Shown piece by piece: positions 63,065 to 64,000 of a stretch of 64,000 nucleotides of DNA; the first letter of the stretch is position 1; each line of letters starts with the position of its first letter. The notes under the pieces are model-generated. The model was not told the origin of the DNA and searched no databases. It saw nothing but the letters and a program-made list of their open reading frames with translations. The stretch is from contig NZ_JSVC01000011.1 of the NCBI RefSeq assembly GCF_000814475.1, positions 62,001 through 126,000 of the forward strand, given 5' to 3'. The DNA comes from Flavihumibacter solisilvae (GTDB lineage: Bacteria; Bacteroidota; Bacteroidia; Chitinophagales; Chitinophagaceae). Both the position numbers and the translations under genes were made by a program.

Positions 63065-64000
63065 CCTTGAAAAACAACAACATGAACAAAACAATTTCAC
63101 GACAGAAATTTCTCCAGTACACAGCAGCTGCAGGGGCAGCGGTGCTGCTTTCTTCACTCGAAAGCTTTGCTTTGACAACACCACAGAAAAAGTTGCGGGT
63201 GGCAATCATCGGATGTGGCAGTGTAAGCAACCGGTATATTCCGCACCTGCAAACATCCAGCATGATCGAAATCGTAAGCCTTTGCGATATCAAGCCCGAA
63301 AGAGCAGTAAACCAGAACAAGAAGTATAACGTAAACGCGCAAACGTACCCGAACATTGATAAAATGCTGGCAGGTGTACCATTCGACATGATGGTGACCC
63401 TTACAGACATGCAGGTGCATGGAGACCTGAACAAAAAGGCTTTGCAGGCGGGCAAGCATGTGTGGAGTGAAAAGCCTATGGCAAACACCTATGCAGAAGG
63501 AAAGGCATTGCTCGACATGGCAACAAAAAAAGGCCTCCGCATCTGGGGAGCACCTGCAGTGGTTAACAGTCCGCAGTTCGTGTTCATGAGCAAATCCATC
63601 CAGGAAGGCAAGCTGGGAAAGGTAGCAAGTGCGCACGGGCAATACGGCCATACCGGTCCAACCTGGTCATCGTTCTTCTATGAAGAGCTGGGTGGAAGTA
63701 TGCCCGACCTCGGGGTGTATAATATGGCTACACTGACGGGTCTGCTCGGTCCTGCCAGAAGTGTTATGGCTATGCTCAGCATTGTGAAGCCCGAAAGAAA
63801 GATCGATGAAAAAGGAATTATAAAAGTGAAGGCAGAAGACAATGCACATATCCTTCTGGAGCACGACAACGGGATTATTTCCCACGTCATGTGCGGATTC
63901 AACTTTTTTGACCCCTACGGACACGAGGCGGGTACCACCGACCAGCATTCCATCCAGATCTTTGGGGATTCAGGAAATATGCGGCTGATCGGCTACGACT
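63061..64000 (+). CDS. Gfo/Idh/MocA-family oxidoreductase (partial, 3' end outside window)
   Basis: A secreted-type NAD(P)-dependent oxidoreductase, open to the window edge (313 codons visible). The start is ATG 63061, overlapping the preceding stop, or ATG 63082 (MNKTISRQKFLQYT). A Tat-like N-terminus reads SRQKFLQ with hydrophobic core AAAGAAVLL, but the second arginine of the Tat pair is replaced by Gln. Rossmann motif VAIIGCGSVSNRYIPHL, EKPMANTYAEGK with the catalytic-type Lys, and the C-terminal domain LGGSMPDLGVYNMATLTGLLG follow. Probably acts on a sugar released by the glycosidase. A closed-ORF search misses it because the stop lies outside. Confidence 0.9.
   Translation, partial: MTLKNNNMNKTISRQKFLQYTAAAGAAVLLSSLESFALTTPQKKLRVAIIGCGSVSNRYIPHLQTSSMIEIVSLCDIKPERAVNQNKKYNVNAQTYPNIDKMLAGVPFDMMVTLTDMQVHGDLNKKALQAGKHVWSEKPMANTYAEGKALLDMATKKGLRIWGAPAVVNSPQFVFMSKSIQEGKLGKVASAHGQYGHTGPTWSSFFYEELGGSMPDLGVYNMATLTGLLGPARSVMAMLSIVKPERKIDEKGIIKVKAEDNAHILLEHDNGIISHVMCGFNFFDPYGHEAGTTDQHSIQIFGDSGNMRLIGYD

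Noticed and set aside
1-64000. Search for CRISPR arrays, tRNA/rRNA genes, IS elements, prophage or defence systems
   Set aside because: No regularly spaced repeats, tRNA-like foldable segments, transposase, integrase or known defence proteins were recognised by reading; gaps between genes are short.

Overview
The window is chromosomal DNA of a Bacteroidota bacterium, most likely a member of the Chitinophagaceae or a close relative. Evidence: a complete gldK-gldL-gldM-gldN set (type IX secretion/gliding motor core), TAnnTTTG-type promoter elements instead of E. coli-type promoters, few clear Shine-Dalgarno sequences, several TonB-dependent receptors, and families typical of the phylum (DUF4271, DUF4783, RteC, haem-binding domain proteins, PF10091 glycosidase). 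The placement is inferred from gene content; no database search was run. No rRNA, tRNA, CRISPR array, insertion sequence or prophage was recognised.

Layout. 1-2.4 kb: mreD (cut by the left edge), mreC and mreB on the minus strand (cell shape). 2.6-12.7 kb: housekeeping genes: MFS transporter, alpha/beta hydrolase, tryptophan 2,3-dioxygenase, purD, POT peptide transporter, apaG, Thermus-type isocitrate dehydrogenase, SUI1-family protein, nadC, DUF4783 protein. 12.8-17.1 kb: gpmI, a haem-binding protein and a TonB receptor. 17.2-19.8 kb: ECF sigma factor, an anti-sigma-like protein with a barrel-like C-terminus, and a lipoprotein. 19.9-21.7 kb: uvrC. 21.7-22.0 kb: a gene-free stretch with hairpins. 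22.0-26.9 kb: gldKLMN on the minus strand. 27-34 kb: DUF255 protein, hemD, DUF4271 protein and a POTRA/beta-barrel protein on the minus strand, then hemW divergently. 34-40.6 kb: minus-strand efflux adaptor and TolC with gpsA, a Cys/Met-metabolism PLP enzyme and an APC permease.

40.7-46.0 kb: a TonB receptor, a cobalamin riboswitch, a BtuB-like receptor and cobT, forming a B12 uptake and lower-ligand activation module. 46.0-52.5 kb: a signalling cluster with a NarL-type regulator, a four-PAS histidine kinase, a stand-alone receiver, a receiver-PAS-kinase hybrid and a Crp/Fnr regulator. 52.6-54.7 kb: pirin, an NTF2-like lipoprotein and an orphan RteC-domain protein. 54.7-61.5 kb: an AraC regulator followed by a tripartite RND efflux operon (TolC, adaptor, AcrB-like pump). 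61.6-64 kb: a PF10091 (GH144-type) glycosidase translationally coupled to a Gfo/Idh/MocA oxidoreductase cut by the right edge.

Most genes are ordinary core genes. The parts that deserve a second look are the regulatory and organisational ones: a terminator-like hairpin in the leader of the PAS kinase, a palindrome between promoter and start of pirin next to a Crp/Fnr gene, the sigma/anti-sigma-barrel/lipoprotein unit, an efflux adaptor-TolC pair without a pump, and the compact riboswitch-btuB-cobT unit. I did not find a clear previously undescribed defence or mobile system.
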